The notes beneath the pieces were generated by a model. The model did no database searches and was not told the origin of the DNA. It saw only the letters and a list, made by a program, of their open reading frames with translations. Positions 1 to 14,314 of a stretch of DNA of 64,000 bases are shown one piece after another; within the stretch, counting starts at the first letter, position 1; every line of letters starts with the position of its first letter. Made by a program: the position numbers and the translations under genes. Location of the stretch: positions 10,656,001 through 10,720,000 of the forward strand of contig CM028890.1 in the NCBI GenBank assembly GCA_016801885.1. Direction: 5' to 3'. Origin of the DNA: Toxotes chatareus (lineage: Eukaryota; Chordata; Actinopteri; Toxotidae).

Positions 1-1579
1 CATCAATCATAAATATATGTCTTGTCAAACAAGTGGTGGAGTTTCAGTAAAATGTGGGAAAGAGATAAACTATCAAGATAATTAATAACTGTGTCTGATA
101 CTAATAAAATGTATGTAAGCTTATTATAAGCTGGAACTAATGTTTTAATGGGGAAGAAAAAAGTTTTTGAATCTTTAAAGATCAGTAATAAGTCATTAGT
201 AATGAAACGTTTTGGGCTGCCAGGCTGTGAAAAAAAATCAGGTGGGTGGTGTTTAATGTTCTTCCAGCATAACTTACCCTTAGTTCTTCACTTCATTAGC
301 CTTCAATGTGCAGTGCAACCCTTTCACCTGCTGGAAAGAGCTGAAGATCATCTGGAACAGAATCCATTTATGAGCTACTTATTCTCATGTACAAAACAAG
401 TGGAGGCAGAAAAAAAACTCACAGTGTTTTTGCAGTAATAGCCACCTAAAGAATTTCTCTGATACAGTGTCAACGCAATACACCATTTGAATGCGGCTTT
501 TATTGTCTCTAAGCAGAAAACGTAAATCATTATTTCCTGTTACACACTTTTTGCTCACATCTGAAATTTCAATACATTTTCAAGTCACAGAATTGACATT
601 TACTGATGTTTTTGTTTATTTGTTAGTTTTTTTTTCATTTCATTTCCTGACTAATTTCTACTGTAGAAATAGCTTGTTTTGTTTGCCACGGAAGTGGGCG
701 GGGACAGATCCTCCTGCCCCCTGCTGATAGGACATCTGCACTGTGCATCTACAGTCTTTGTATTTCTGTGCGTGTGTATTATAAATGTATTCTTGTATTA
801 TTATGTGTCTTTCAGCTTGAATATTTGATACTGTGCCACTTGTAATTTCGTACAGGAAATTAGTACAGGATCTAACTCAAAAACTATTTGGAATTTCTCA
901 AGAATAGTCAGAATGTGAGGTGGTTTCTATGGTTTAGTTTTATTTTATTCTATTCCATTAAATAATATAGCTACACACAACATGGTTGTAAAAAATACCC
1001 AGAATACACAAAAGACATGTCAAACGCGGTGCTAATTTAGATATACAAACGTAATTACTGCTGTTATTACAAGGAACAACAATGTTGTTCTCCTTCAGCA
1101 CCTGGCTTGGTCTAGAGCTGCAAAGAGAAGGAGTATTTTCCTTTCAAAGAGGTTACCAGTGGTTACAGGTGGCCATGTTGGGTAGAGTCACTGCCTTTGT
1201 GGGCAGGTGTGTTACCTGTGGATCACTCAGGAAGCAGTTCCCAGGACTCTGCTGCCACAGCTGACAGCCACAGATACTATGAATCAGACGACGGAAAAGA
1301 TCATGAGATAGTTTTCCCCCGTCATTGGCTAATTCATCCGCAGCCCGCTTTTGTTTTGGGAGCTTGAGTCGGCACTAAGTCCCACACTTGTTTAGGTGGC
1401 AGACGGAGGGGAGTGCTTCCTGATAATAAAGAGGTGCGTCTTATTTCCATTCCAGTGATTGACTGCGCACGGCTTTCACCGCCGGAGCTGGGGGCATTGA
1501 CGCATTGTGGAGTCGACAGGGGGTAGCACTGCAACCCCGGCTTCGCAACACAACGGAGGCATCTATCGGCGAAACCGCG
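1..1579 (+). promoter_or_regulatory. Upstream region and putative 5' UTR/promoter of slc22a23
   Basis: No coding exon is recognisable here. The first kilobase is AT-rich and featureless. From about 1300 the composition becomes GC-richer towards the first coding exon. An inverted CCAAT box (ATTGG) lies at 1324-1328, about 250 bases before the ATG, and no clear TATA box is visible. The promoter placement is inferred from position and composition; the transcription start is not determined. Confidence 0.4.
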
Positions 1580-4500
1580 ATGGCCGTGGTGCAGCTCGAC
1601 ACGGAGGACCATCAACCGGAGAACGGCTTCGTGTCCCCCGAAACCACGTCGCCGGGGCTGCTGACACGCATCGACGGTTGTGTTCTGCCATTTCTCGGGG
1701 GATTTGGGAAGTACCAGAAACAGCTGATCGTGCTGACATGGATTCCGGCGTTATTTATTGGATTCAGCCAGTTCTCTGATAATTTCCTCCTCGCCCAGCC
1801 TAACAACACATGTATCCAGCCTTTGGCAAATCTGACTAATCAGACTACAAGTCATTCGTCGTTGTTAGACAGTCCAAAAAACACCAGCGCGCTGCCAGCT
1901 TATAGTTATATCAATGGAAGTCACGGCACCCACAATGACACGACCAGCATGCAGTGTAGGTGCAGCGAGTGGACATTCGAGCTGCACACGGGACTTGTGC
2001 AGAACGTGGTTACCAAGGTAAGCTGTCCATCTTGAGGATTTGCATCCTTTCCATCTCATTGTGTTTATGCATCTGTGACACCCTAGTCCGCTCTAATCTT
2101 ATTAGGATTCAATTACGTTGGTAAGAGAGTGTAATTACACTACATTCACCCTTAAAAAAATGCCACTTTCAGGCACCATCTCAGTCATGTTAAAATAAAA
2201 TTGTTCCCAAATCGTGTTCTTAAGACAGCTTTTGGATAGGGGCTATGCTTAAGCCTCCATTGTTGCATCCAAGGCGTGCATTTCTTCACAGTGGGCCGCC
2301 TAAACACCGAGTCATTTTATTCTGTAGGGATTCACAGAGCTACGACTTGGTCCACATCGGACCCTAAAAGTAGTAGGATTATATAGCTGAGAGCATGCAT
2401 CGTGCTGACATTGAGTCATGGCAACAGCAGCTGCTATACAGAGAGGAGGCCACCATTGGCACTTTGGGCAAAACTGCCAGGGCTGGTGGAATTTGCCGGT
2501 TGTCGTAATGCACATAATAGACACGGAGCCTTTGATTTAGAGCAAAGGTCGTTTGTGCACTCTCTAGAATAATGCAACCCCATCCCTGGCCAAACATCAC
2601 CTGCCCTATCTCTGCACTAACCACACATCAGTGAGATATTCTTACAGCTGTCATTCTGGGCACTTTAAGTGTGCATGTGGCTCTCAGAGGGGGTGTCTTT
2701 ACCTCCTATGGCATCACTATTATGTTGTAATATGTCTGTAACAGGCCAGGCTGAGGAGACAGTATAGGCCTGCAGTCATCGGAGTTGGTCTGCTAGCTGG
2801 AGGAGGAAGAGTTTAATATCTCATTATGGCTATCAGCTCTTCTCCCATTGTGGATGCTGCATGCTTATGTCGAGATATCAAGTTTAATTTTAGTACGGGA
2901 ACGAAAGCATGAAACTTAAATCCACAAGACTCTCTGAGAAAGCTTGACATTAATATCGATGGGATAATGTGATTAAATCTTCGGAGAGAATACTCATATT
3001 CTGATCAGAGTGCCACTAAGACTTTAGAAACAGAGGGGATTAACATGTTCGTCGTTCATTTTTGCTTATAGGAAGTTTAAATGTTGATACACACGCTGAC
3101 ATCCTGACACACCCTTGCAGAGCTCAGTCAATTGCATTTTAATCTGCAGCATCTTCACCTCTGAAGAGTTTGGAACACATGCCATAATCACACAGCTTAT
3201 CAGGAAGAGTCTGATCTGAGGCCAGGCTTTGAAGGCTCTCTGTGCTATAGGAGGAGGTTGTGGCACCCTGAGCTGGCATCCCTGATGCCAACAGCCTTTC
3301 TGGTTATCACTGATAATGGACTCATTAAAAAAAAGCAAATAAAATGTTGCTGTGGCATTTTAATTGAGGCGTGAACTGAGGGACAATTTAAGTCTTGATT
3401 TCATTAACTGTCTGCAGGGTAATTTGGAGAGCGGAGTTTTATGAACAAACTTTTATGGATCGAGCCATTCAAAATACTCAACTTGCAGCTGAATATGAAG
3501 GCATATGTGAGGAAAATCAGTTGGGTGGGTCTTTATTACCAACAATAAAAAAAATGTCTATTCTCTCAAGCCTAAAGAATGAACAGATGTTTCCAGTGCG
3601 ATGGCTAACGACTCTGAAACACTGCTGTCTCATGGTGGCATCATAACCTGTAGATCCAAACTTTTGTGTTGCCTTTGCACACATGCCGAGAATGTCATGT
3701 TGACACTACCACCATAGCAGATCAGTGACAGGGCTGAGCAGTTGGTAAAAGTGTCTGGCAGTGCTCGTCTTCCCTGACCCATGCTGTCCACATTCTGACA
3801 AAGGTCACCGTCGGGAGAAATTGAATCAGACAGCATGCAGAATATCAAAATGGAGCCAAAAATGAAGCAGAATTGACTCTTGCGCTTGTCTTTTTTTGAC
3901 AACCTGTCCCTCACTCTTGTAAGGCCTCCTTTCCCCACTACAGCACAGACACTGGGGTGTGACACTTCAGCAGGAAGTGATGACTTGGCATTTCTCCCTG
4001 TGGTGGGATTGCATAGGCATAACTGCACATGACTGATAGCTCAGCTATCTGTGACACTCGATCCCTAAAAAGCAGAACAGTGCCAACAGTGTCAAAATGT
4101 ACCAACAAATTCTAATGCCATACTACTCCGTTAACCCTTAGTATCACACGTGGATAACATGTAAATAAACATAGAGGTTTTCACTGCTTGCCACTTAGGG
4201 TTTGTTTCCAGAATTGGGAACACAGGAATGCATTTCCGCTCATTCCATTTTCCCGGCATCACAGAAAGAAGGCCTTGATGGGGGCAGCAGAGGTTGAGGT
4301 GATGGTGAAGGATTCAGAGTGGTTAATGTGGAGACCCATCCTAATTGAGTCAAAGCTCTCCTCAGGGTCCATCTTAATTGGACTGAGCCTAAGAAATGAG
4401 AATGTATCATTACTCAGAGACAGATAGAGTCTCTCTGCAGCCTACCCTACTCTTCTTGCATTCAGATGGGTAGCAGCTGCACAGGCTGCCCAAAATAGTG

Positions 4501-7500
4501 GCCTGAGAACCTCTTCAAAGCAAAGATTAACCTCTCTATTGATCCTCTGAAAGTTTAGTTCTTGTATATTAATCAGTGACATGTGGCATTTAGGGACTTA
4601 TGGTGATTTTTTAAAAATCTAAAGCTGAATTTAGGATTCCCCCTCTTGTGATACTCTACTGTAGAATGGATTTTTGGACTTGTACCAAACTATGACACCA
4701 GCATGGACATCTAGAACACAGACTTATTTTTGTTTAGTCAGTAGAATGTTAGACAATGGTAAAGAAATTCCAGTCACAAGTTCCCATCCAAGGTCATTTC
4801 TTGTTTTGGCTGACGAACAGCCCAAAACCCCAAAATATTCTGATTAAAATTATGACAAATGACCAATCTGAAAAAAGACAAATCCGTGTTTTAGGGACTG
4901 GAACCAGCCAATATTTGGCATATTTGCTTAATAAACAACTTACTTGATTGATTTATTATTGTTTTAAAATAGTTTTCCATTGATTGTTGAGCTGAAATGA
5001 CTAATCAATAAACAAAAAAAAAAAAAAAAATTCAGCAATAATTTAGATAATCGATAAATTAATTGGGCAATTTCTAAAGCAAAAATACCAAACAGTCTGT
5101 GTTCTCATAGCTTCTAAATTGTGAGGATTTGCTTTTACTGTTCGTCTTATGTCTTTGGGTTTCGGACTGTTGGCGAGACATTTGAGGATGCTAGTTTGGC
5201 CCTTGGGAAACTGTGATGTAAATTTTTAACTATTGGGCAATTCATAATGAAAATTAGTTTTAGTTAAATGATTAATCAAGTAATTGTTTCAGCATGACTC
5301 AATATATACATGGTACAGTTATATGGTGAGCCAGTGCCATTTTGTATGTTTTTTAGAATGTGGGTTAGAGTATTGTATGGAACTGATAAGGAAGATATGT
5401 ACCAAAAGTACATTGGTGGGTACACCCAGGCCCAGTATCAGTGTCTGGAGGTTGCACACCCTTGGATGTGAAAGATGATACCGTGGTTGAACACTATGCA
5501 GGCCCCTCTACTCTGTGTCCCTGCATACTGTTTACCCAGCTGGTTGGCTCCTTCCACAGACCCCAGATCAGTGTGGGACACTTTGAAACAGTCTCAGCTG
5601 TCGAAAGGCGATGACCCCACTGCAGATACCCAGTCAGCACACAATGACAGCCACTCACAGTGTTAGCTGGGAGGAAAGACTCTTGTGTGACCACAAGATA
5701 AAACTCTGTTGAGGCTCTGTTTGTGTGTGTGTGTGTGTTTGTGCGTGACAAGACTATGTGCTGCAGGCTTGTTTCTGATAAATGCTGTTTTGTAACAGGG
5801 AGGGGTGAGCATTGTGGGGTGCCTGACCCTTGGCCTTGGTTTAAGTATGTTGTTAGGATTGTGTGATGGACTTCAGGTTGTGGGAGTGTTGGTGTCTTGT
5901 GGATGCATGGGAAATCTCTTTGGCAACACAACAGAGATGTGTAGTTATGGTTCTCAACTGTCAGCAAAAGGAGATGGTGAATTGTAGATTGACAGTAAAA
6001 AGGTGTGTTGTTTCACCATGTGTCACTGTTTGTTGCAGAAAAAATATAACTGCCACCAGGCAATGCCATTATCTGTTGTGTTGTATAGTCTGGGTGTTAC
6101 AGTAATATTAGTCATCACACCTGCATGATATAAATTTCCTCTCAGGCCGTATGACTATATCTCCAGTGTCTGATATTTGGGCATTTTGTCCTTCTTTTTA
6201 ACACAAAGGTGTGATTAAAAAAAAAAGTCAGTATGTGTAGTATAGATTTTTCTTTTTGTTCTCACTCGCCCTCCTTTTACATCACTTTTGTTCTCTTTCA
6301 CCCTCACCTACGCTACCACCACATTATAGGATTTCAGCCCTTTGTTGAGGCAGTGGTGCTAAGACTTGCACTTGGAAGCAGAAAGAGTCAGATAACCACA
6401 GTGATGGTGTGTTGCTAGGCAGTAACTATGCAGCAGTCTCTCCATGTGCTTTCTGCCTTTTCCTCACAATGCATTTAAACATCCCTATCTCTTTAGCTTG
6501 TTATCCTTCCCTGTAGTTTTCTTATTCTTTGCATTTCTCTCTATCTCTCTGCATGTTCTGTTTTTACATTGTATAATCTTTATTCCTTCCTCCTCTTGGG
6601 TTTCCATCCACCTCCTTCCTTTCCTCCCTCCTTTGAACCCCCCCACCCAGCAACCCCCACCCCCACCACCACTCTGTAGTTCAACGAGTGCAGAAATGTG
6701 CAGCTGTAGCTGAGAGCGTCTTCATCTGAGCTAATGAGACTCGCTGGCGTGGACTGATCATTGGTGGCCAGTCGTTTGAGAGAGGTCGACAGACACCCTG
6801 GGGATTTCAGCTGATTTGCTCTTGGCCCTTCATTGTTCTGCATTTTCTGTCAGCTAATAGATTTATATGCGTCTAACCCAGCTCTACACACTGACTTCTA
6901 TTCATTACTCCCAAATGAGCGAGACAATAGCAAGAGAGCAACTGACAGAAATAATAGGGGCATAGCAGACAAGCTGCATGGATTTGACTCATGTTTAGAC
7001 TGAATCACAGTTTGCTGGGATTTCATTGTTCTGCTATAGCTGAAAGTCTGTCCAAATTTTTCAACTCGTGCTAATAGCAGAGTGGATGCCCATTAATGAT
7101 GGTGTATGAACTTGGACAGAATGTTGGCCTGGAAAGAGACCTGGTTAATAATACATGCAAATTGGCAGATGCTTTTAAATAAAACACAGTAATGATACTT
7201 TGGCAATCACAACCTGCCATGCCCTGCCCATTGGCTACACATTTCAGCACCACTTAACACTTGTGAGATATTGCTGCTTTGTCTGTGTCATGTGACTTGG
7301 GGATGCTGATATGCTGGTATTTTACAACACTGGTCATCTGTCTCTGCCCGCCCACAGATGTCTGTTCTGCACAGTCATCACACTGTCATCTAGCCGTGCA
7401 GTGCTGGAAGCTCTGTAACCGCAGACTCAGAGTTTCATTTTAGTATATATGCTGGATTTTCACAGCCCTGGAGGAGGGAAGCTTTAGTTTTTTTTTAAAC

Positions 7501-10500
7501 ACCCTTGGCTTTGCAGTGATTGTGCAACAGGAACTTGTTTGCCTCCCTCTTTCTTTTTCTCTGCTGACACCGATACTGAAACCATGAATGAGTGGCATGC
7601 GTGGATCGTGTGATGGCTGGGTGGCTCTGGGTAATCCTGGAGCGTTCCATTCTAGACAAGTCACCACGGTAGGGGTTATGGGAGGTTAAAGCCCCTCAGT
7701 GAAAAATATAGGAACAAACTACACTTTGTGTTTGAAGGTGAGGTCGAGCTTCTGTGTGAAATGAATGGTGTGGTGAATAAATGAAACAGAATTGAGGTCA
7801 GTGTTGATCAGCCTCCCATAGGCGATGCACCTGCTACGGCCACCACGCCCCTGTCTGCTCCTTCCTGCAGCTTCTGTCAGCACAGACAGCTGGGAGGCAT
7901 ATGTTGCCAAAAACAGCCCTAATATCCACTTCATCTGTGAAAAGTCATCTTCTGTTCCTCCCAGTATTAAGTACTCTACTTGGATCATTTAGTAATTATG
8001 TCAGTGTTAGTCAAAGTTGCAGGTTTGGGTAGATTTTTTGGGGTAATTATTGAGAGATTCTTCTTATAAGTAAGTGCACATACACCACTGGTCTTTTCAT
8101 TTGCTCCTGCACCTCTGTGACCATTGCTTAGGCTGTGTATGAGATCTATTTGTCACAACTCATCACTGCTGTGGGATGGGCGGGGAAAACCAGGGCGTTC
8201 TCAGTTCATGTAAAAGCAGTCAAACACTGCATTGTTTACGCTCTAGGAATCCCTTTGCTGCTGGTTTGGAGAGTTTCAGTCAGCAAAGAAAATTAGGAGT
8301 GGCAGAGTGTCCTATAATATACTGTGTTGGCACAGCGTATAGGAGGCAAAAATAAATAATGAAAAAAGAAAAGGTTATACAGACCTGATGATTGGGACTG
8401 GGGAAATTATTGGCACAAACAGAAACAACTGAATCCCTGATGTTGATTTGCAGAGATTAAATAAGCTCCAACCTCTTCAGTTGCATCACAAGTCAAATAC
8501 ATGATGTGGGCTTTAAATAGACATGAACACAGTTGCTAGTGGAGGAAAACCCAGATGCATCATTCATGCATGACAATTTATACTGCTTTTTTAAATTGCA
8601 TATTTTTGTGCTAAATTAGCTAATAGCCAAGTGAGTAGTAGTAGTAGTACATTATCAGAGAAACTCTAAAATATTTAGAGAGGTCTATTTAGAGATTATC
8701 TTCTTTTTTTGGGGACCACTGAGCCTAGAGACTAACAGTTAAATGACTTTCCATTAAAAAAAACTGCTCCCAATAATGTCTGTAATAATTAACAAAGGAA
8801 AAGCAATTGCTGAAGGAACATCGTGTTGATATTTGTATTCAACCAAATACCAGGAAGCCCTTCTGTTACGGAATGCACCCTTCTCACATTTCAGTGTGAT
8901 GTGTTTTGGGTGGGCATAAGGCCTTATAAATCAGACAGACAAAGCAGAAAGTGATAGTCAAGCGACAAAAATGTCTCATCCTCAAAACATTCTATTTATC
9001 TTTCACTTCCACTTGTTTTTACCCAGCATAAATTTCTTGGAACTAATGCCAGTGTTTATTTTTCTCGACAGTGGAGTCTGGTGTGTGACTCAGCATGGAA
9101 AGTCCATATTGCAAAGTTCTCTCTGTTGGTGGGATCCATCTTTGGATACCTGGTGTTTGGAATTCTTGCTGACTGGTAAGATTTTCAACTGAGTTCTTTC
9201 ACACTATGTCTTTTTGACAGTTATGTAGAATTCAAAGGATTTTTTTTTTCATATTTCTACATTTAAAGTGTCCGTAGTCATTTTTTATTTTTACCTTATT
9301 CCGTAGGTTTGGCCGCCACCCAGTGCTGATCATATCAGTGCTGTTCATGCTGGTGTTTGGTCTGACTGTGGCCTTCTCCGTCAACGTCCCCATGTTCAGC
9401 ACCCTGCGCTTCTTTGAGGGCTTCTGCCTGGCAGGGATCACCCTTTCTCTCTACGTCCTCAGTAAGTCTTTAACTCTCAGCTAAAGCCCTGTGCTAATTG
9501 ACCCTTTGGTAAGCCTGGCTGCCTTTGCTATTTTAGCACAGCGCATAGGCAATGCAGTTTATCGGTTTTAACAAAACCGACAACCTTCAGTTTTGTCAGC
9601 TGAAATGACGACTTCTGTTTTCAGATTTTACCCCTAGGTCACAACCAGCTAACTGGGTGAGCTGGGTGAAAACTCTGTCTCCAGCTAAGTTTTTAATGTT
9701 TCTAGTTGACGTGTTTTAAACAAGACCTCCTCAAAAAGGGTCTTAAATATACACAAGGCTAAAGAACAGTTCATAGGCAAAAAGTCAGCCTTTCACAAGA
9801 GACAAAACTTTTGAAAAGAGGAACTTATCGATTTTGGACAAAGGGGGAAAAAACCACACTTGTGCTGCTGATTTCATCATTTGTGCTCTCAAATTGGTAA
9901 TTTGTGCTTTGTTTCAGGTTTGAAGAGGGTCCCTGGTTTTAATGTTGACAATAAACAGAGGTGCTGACAGCCAATAGCAGAAGCAACAGCAATGCAGGAA
10001 TAACCTGTAGCATTTGCATGCCTGTTGCACAGAATATACTGGTTTATTTTACTGTAGGTCTAGCTGGTTTGTTGGCTCCATGTCTAGGAAGTAAGAGTAG
10101 CTCTTGTTGCTCTACAAGTTCAAAGCAGTAAGGAGTGGTTTTCCTTGTTAAGGCTGGGTAAACACTTTAGAATCATTCATAGCTTCCATATAATTGTACT
10201 GTGATTAAATTCTCATTCCATAATTTTGTGATTAAAAAAATCTTATCCCAAAATCTGCCAAAAGCATTATATCTTACCTACTTGACAATATATGTATTTT
10301 ATTAAAAATGCTGTGATGATTATTTCTTATTCTTATTTCTCTTAATCTTTAATATCCTCCCACGGTTACTGTTCTCAGCAACAACCTGACACACCTAACA
10401 AAAAGCTATTCCACTTTAATTCCTGTTTCTAGCTGAGGATAGCACTCAGCTGAAAGAAGAGTAATTGTGTTGCAGTGACCTCCTAACGTTTATTAAGCTG

Positions 10501-13500
10501 AATGTCATTCTTGGGATAAATTCTCATTACTGAGAAACTGCCGGCCCCCTTATCCTTGAAGTGAACTCTTTAATTTTCATTTAGGTGAACTCACATGTGT
10601 CTTTTCCTGAGATTTTAATCCTCGTTGCTGCTAATCAATACTCTGATAACGACAGAAGGGGTTGGGGGTGGTGTGGTAACTTCACTGCAGGAAGACACTG
10701 CAGAGACTTTAATGTTTGTGGAGATGAATTCTCTCTGTTGATGTGACCTTCTCTCTACACAGTAAAGGTTTAGATAATTACTTCTGTGGGAATGTTACAC
10801 AGGTTCCAAAGAACGGGAGGGAAGGGACTTTTTGATAGCATCCTGATAATTGGCTTTGCACTTGATGCACTTTCTGGTCTGGTCAGCGATGTATCCTTAA
10901 AAGCCTCTCTGGCCACAGTAACTGACCAGTGCAAAGAGAGGTTGCAGAAGTGGAGGGAAGGGGCCCTCGCTGTCGTTGTCATTCTAATTTACTCCACACT
11001 GTATACGTATATACTTGAAAAGCTTTGCCCCCACTCCGAAAACAGAAGGACTGTTTAGTCCCAGGACAAAGGAAAAAGGGTGGGGCAGAATGAGGAGAAA
11101 AGATGTGAAGTTAAACCATTTGGAAGCTGTCTTATCAAATTTAAATGAATTTGACATCAACATCCATTGTATTCACATTATCCTACAGTTTATGGTTCAG
11201 TAAATCAGCGGTTCTCAACCTGGTGGTTGGAACCCAACAGCAGGTGGGTGGAGGGATTGCAAAGGGATTGTGAAGACAATATTTCCCTACATCAATACAC
11301 GCTTATATAACATTCCTTTTTTTGTCTTATTTCAACTTTTAATTTGTATACTATATATTTATATATATAAAGAGAGAAAGTCAGAGTTAGTCAGAGTAAA
11401 AAAAATATATTTAGTTTTTTACTTCATATCTCCTCTTTCTTACTTCCTTCTCATTAATCTCTGGAGTTTTAACTTCTTTTGTTATTCCTCTTCCTTTCTC
11501 AGTCTCTACTTCTTAAGCCTACCTTCTTTGCCTCTGTCTCCTGCTCTACCATTCTCTTTCCTATTTTTACATTCTTTACACTTGCTATTCTACCGTACAG
11601 TCTGCAATCTATAAAACGAGTAGGAATACAGTCGTTCAATAACACATTACTGGAAAGAATCAGTCCGTTTTCTTTCAAGGCATTCTGTTTAGGATATTTT
11701 AACGCATTTGCATGAGAGTTGGCAACATTCTAAAAGCCCAGCAAAGCTAATATTCACTGTAGTCTTGACACTGTGTCAGTCATGTGACATTTTTGCATGT
11801 AACATTATAAACCACATGACCCTCTTTTGTGGCTCGCTTTGCTTGACTCTGCTTACAAAGGAAAGTCAGAGCCAAATCCCAGCTTCAGCTGTGTTTGCAC
11901 TGGAGACGTTACACTAATCCCCCTTTCTCATCAATCCATGAGCAATTAGGTCTTAGTTCATACAGCTTTAAGCCTGGGCTCCATTGTGTACCATCATTTT
12001 AGTCTAGAAAACAGCAACATGATAATTGCCATCTTTCTGTTTGGTTTGACAGTCAATATTATACATGCCTGTGACTACAGTAAGACAGCACCTTCTTGAT
12101 CTCCTGTATATTACCTCATTGCTCTATGGAGGCATCAGTCCGGAAATCTGTTGGGTTTTGAGGATATGGCTGAGCCCCTTTTTAAGAGTGCGGAGCAATC
12201 TGAGCGCAGCTTCTACCCATTCCACCAGGATGACCTGTTGGACTCAAGCCCAGTGCAGGGCCCAATATGGCTGATATGATGTGACACTTATTCAGCTCCT
12301 GACGCTAAGTGCCACACAGAGAGACAGAAAAGAGAATTGGTGGCAGGTAGGTATCAGAACCACTATGAGGAGGGAAAAAAGAGGAACATAAACACTGATA
12401 GGAATGTGGAAACCGCACAGGGGATAGAGAAAGCAAGATTTTTCACTTCTGAAGAGTGTTAGGCTAAGAGGCAGTGTGATACAATTACACCACCTCAAGT
12501 GAAAGTGAAGTGTTTCTGTATGTTAACATAAGCCCTTTCATGTATAACCCTAGCTAATGCATCTCTCTACTGCACTGATACTATGTTGCCTCCAAAGCAT
12601 ACCAGCAGAATGCAAAGCCAACAGCTATAGAAAGTCATCTGATGCAGGGGTGCTATTTATACTCCAGTGCTCCATCAGTGTGAGCTAGCCTTTTTAGCAT
12701 CACAGCTCCAGGCAGGCCAGGAAAGTCTCACAGAGCCTTTAGCTCAGCATCACAGTGCTGCTCGCTAAAGCAGTTTTTTTAATGCTAAACACCCCCGGCA
12801 TCCGAACTTCACCTCCTACCTCTTAACGTACAAACACACACTGCACATCAGCTAGCTGAGTCATCCTAGCTGGCTGTGCAGGGTGTTTGTGTGAGAAGTT
12901 TGTGATCAGCTTGAGAAGAGGTGATTGTGTACTGGGGCAGTGGGCCAGAGCATGCTCTTTGTTTACACAGGTTCTATCATACACTCACATCAGCTCTCGG
13001 GGTTAAAATCTGTTGTTTTTCTAAGACAGATATATTACATTTTCCCCTGACATATTTATTTACACCAAACATTAGTTCAGAAGTATTATTACACTGACAA
13101 AAATACACATATTCTGAAAGAATTGTAGGTTATAGAGGTTTCTCTCTATAGAAATGTTAGCCAGCAAGTGTGTCCGTATATGCACTGGCTTAATGTTTTT
13201 CATCTTACACCTTTTAATTTCCTGAAAGCATCTATTAAGTGTTTTTAAGAGGCAGGATGTTTACTTTGTGAAGTACATACAGTATAATTGCCTTAAGGTA
13301 AAGAGCAAATGTCTTTATCTGAAGTGGAGTACTTGCTCACTTTCCATGTCTGAATCAGAGGTGGCATGCCTGTACATGCCATGGATGTGTGTGTGGGAGA
13401 AGCCCTGTAGATACAGTAGACATACACAGAGAGAGGGGAAAAAGACAGACAGATGCAGAAAGACAACAGACAGGCCGCATGATTCTGTCGGGTCATGCAC

Positions 13501-14283
13501 CATAAAGGGCTTCATGACTTTTCTGTCTGTAACCTTGTCTGTGAATGTGTGATGATCTAGAAGGCAAAAGTTATTTTTAATGGCAGATGTTGTGGCACAA
13601 ACTTATGCTGATGCTTTGGGAAAATAGCTAGCTCAAATTGTTGTCCCCGTACTATACCTACTTATTTATTTTATTAGGAGATGGTGCTACTTAAGCTAGC
13701 CAAGAGATATTTCTATAGTTTGTCATGAAATGGTCTAGTCATAAAATTTACTTTACAGCTATAGGAAAGTTGAAAAACCAATGTTCAGATTTATCAGTAC
13801 AAGTGAAGATAAAATTATCAATAACATATCCATAGTTTAGTTGCTGAATAGTCATCCAGTTAATTAAAAAAAAAAAGTTAAAAAAATATATAGTGTCATT
13901 GCCAATTTAAACTTCATTTGGAAAACCTCACCTGTTACTACTACATCGCAAAATGCCAATAATGAAACCGCATCCTGTGCTGAAATGACCTTGTTTTCCA
14001 AGACGATTTAGTTTTGTGGTTTTGTATTGAGCCCTGGTTAAAATGCACACTGCATTATTTATATAGATTTATATTATTTATATAGATTTAGTCATTCCAG
14101 TCTCTGTTAATGCAATTTTTTTTTTTTTTTCTGGGCGAGAAGATGCAAGACAAGAAAGAGATAAAGAAAGAAATTTTAAAAATGGCCTAAAACACAAAGA
14201 GTGTTAAATGTATCACATTTATGCCTAATCCATAAATGTTAGATGATCCCATGTGAGCAAGTGTAGTTTCCAAGAGTAAAAAA

Positions 14284-14314
<31 letters not shown>

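Noticed and set aside
1505..1579. Upstream in-frame extension of slc22a23 exon 1
   Set aside because: The frame is open but the codon at 1505 is TTG; the first ATG is at 1580 and has a good context.
5494..5967. 157-codon minus-strand open frame in slc22a23 intron 1
   Set aside because: It crosses a TG/CA microsatellite (THTHTN) and shows no recognisable domain or splice context.
6444..6713. Open frame with Phe/Leu/Ser/Pro-rich sequence in intron 1
   Set aside because: It is a translation of a C/T-rich tract; no start context, no splice signals, no similarity.
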